DNA of 22,108 nt, taken from contig JBOGFC010000057.1 in NCBI GenBank assembly GCA_050742155.1, forward strand, positions 1-22,108, given 5' to 3'. The position numbers and the translations under genes are program-made. This DNA is from JBOGFC01 sp050742155 (GTDB lineage Bacteria; Actinomycetota; Acidimicrobiia; Spongiisociales; JALYHC01). Below the pieces are notes generated by a model. The model was not told the origin of the DNA and did not search any database. It saw nothing but the letters and a program-made list of their open reading frames with translations. Below, piece after piece: positions 21,320 to 22,108 of this stretch (within the stretch, counting starts at the first letter, position 1; every line of letters begins with the position of its first letter).

Positions 21320-22089
21320 GCGACAGCATGACCGCACCGACCCTGCCCCTGTTCCGGGCCAGCTGGAAGATGATGCTCCGCTCCCGAGGGGTTATCTTCG
21401 CCATCGCCACATCCTCCCTCTACATCGCCTTCTTCGGCCTGATCGAGGATCTCGACTTCGGGATCGGAGCCGAGAGCATCCGGTTCTTCGATTTCGTCCT
21501 CCCCGGCTTCGCCGTCTTCCTGATGGTGTATCAGATCCAGGACATCACCGTGGCGGTGGCCTCGAGCTTCAAGGCGCGCGGCATCCTGAAGAGACTGGCC
21601 ACCACTCCCCTCTCCCCGCTCCGCTTCATCGTGGTCCAGGCTGGCACCTACGTGGGGCTGGGAGTGGTCGCCTCCGCCCTGGTCCTCGGCATCGGCAAGC
21701 TGGTCGGAGGCACCATCGCCCTCACAGCCAACCTGTGGTGGCTGATCCCCCTCATCGCCGTGATCGCCGTCACCTCCATCGCATTGGGGTACGCCACCGC
21801 CGGTCTCACCCCCAACCCACAAACCGCCAGCAACGTCGGCGGCACCATCACCTTCCTCATGTTCGGGTTCTCGGGGGTCTTCTTCCCCATCGCCGCTCTT
21901 CCCGGCAGCCTGCCCGACGTGGTCCCCTTCGCCATCCCCCACGCCGCCCTGATCGAGGTCATCCGCGGGATCGCCCTCTCCGGGGACGCCATCACCGGCT
22001 ACGGCAGACAACTCCTGATCGGGGCCGGCTGGTTGGCGGTCGCCTTCGCCGCCGCCGCCCTCTCCTACCGGTTCACCGAAGACCGCTGA
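21316..22089 (+). CDS. ABC-2 type exporter membrane subunit, second copy
   Basis: A membrane protein of 257 residues with about six hydrophobic segments. It shares the layout of its upstream neighbour: SSFKARGILKRLATTPLSPL (coupling region), GYATAGLTPNPQTASNVGG, then SGVFFPIAALPGSLPDVVPF and IPHAALIEVIRGIALSGD. The ATG at 21316 overlaps the preceding stop (ATGA); the frame is open far upstream only as a shadow of that gene. The TGA at 22087-22089 lies close to the window end, so further operon members cannot be excluded. Two similar but distinct membrane halves and one ATPase suggest a pump of two different permeases and two copies of the ATPase. Confidence 0.9.
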   Translation: MSDSMTAPTLPLFRASWKMMLRSRGVIFAIATSSLYIAFFGLIEDLDFGIGAESIRFFDFVLPGFAVFLMVYQIQDITVAVASSFKARGILKRLATTPLSPLRFIVVQAGTYVGLGVVASALVLGIGKLVGGTIALTANLWWLIPLIAVIAVTSIALGYATAGLTPNPQTASNVGGTITFLMFGFSGVFFPIAALPGSLPDVVPFAIPHAALIEVIRGIALSGDAITGYGRQLLIGAGWLAVAFAAAALSYRFTEDR

Positions 22090-22108
22090 TCGTCCGACGG
22101 GGACGCCA

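Noticed and set aside
22091..22105. CGTCC-GACGG-GGACG hairpin after the last exporter gene as a terminator
   Set aside because: The stem is only five pairs, there is no U-tract, and the window ends three bases later, so it cannot be judged.

Overview
The window is high-GC DNA from a Gram-positive-type bacterium, most likely an actinomycete-phylum member (Acidimicrobiia or a related uncultured lineage). The clues are GC-rich third codon positions, GTG starts, threonine/proline-rich linkers after the lipoprotein cysteine, a luciferase-like (F420/FMN-type) oxidoreductase and hairpins without U-tracts. The lineage assignment is inference. I saw no rRNA, tRNA, CRISPR array, transposase or phage gene.

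Layout. (1) 1-481: the 3' end of an RraA/HMG-aldolase-like gene. (2) 482-7047, plus strand: a complete Dpp/Opp-type importer (lipoprotein, two permeases, two ATPases) behind a recognisable promoter flanked by two copies of a palindromic operator. The lipoprotein is separated from the permeases by a strong hairpin, and the ATPases overlap their neighbours by GTGA. (3) 7008-7063: a 16-bp perfect inverted repeat between converging operons. (4) 17852 down to 7080, minus strand, three tightly packed blocks: luciferase-like oxidoreductase, AroE-like dehydrogenase and DUF993 aldolase-fold protein; then a Liv-type importer (lipoprotein, LivG, LivF, LivH, LivM); then a small cupin and a lone molybdenum-hydroxylase large subunit. 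(5) 17941-18684, minus strand: three adjoining remnants of unrelated genes (ankyrin-type N-terminus, CoA-transferase middle, enoyl-CoA hydratase C-terminus). (6) 18829-22089: a TetR regulator divergent from a Drr-type ABC exporter (ATPase and two membrane subunits).

How it may work together. Two different importers beside an aldolase-like protein, an aldolase-fold DUF993 protein, a quinate/shikimate-dehydrogenase-like enzyme with an altered substrate pocket, a luciferase-like oxidoreductase and a molybdenum hydroxylase look like a catabolic locus for an imported, probably cyclic, organic compound. The strongest structural clue is a shared palindrome, ACAAwCGwTTGC, of the type bound by LacI/GalR repressors. 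It occurs twice around the Dpp promoter, once before the cupin gene, and in a degenerate form before the Liv lipoprotein gene. No LacI-type gene lies in the window, so the regulator would be encoded elsewhere. The substrate and the pathway are inferred and unproven.

The TetR/exporter unit at the right end appears independent and is probably a self-regulated drug or metabolite efflux system.
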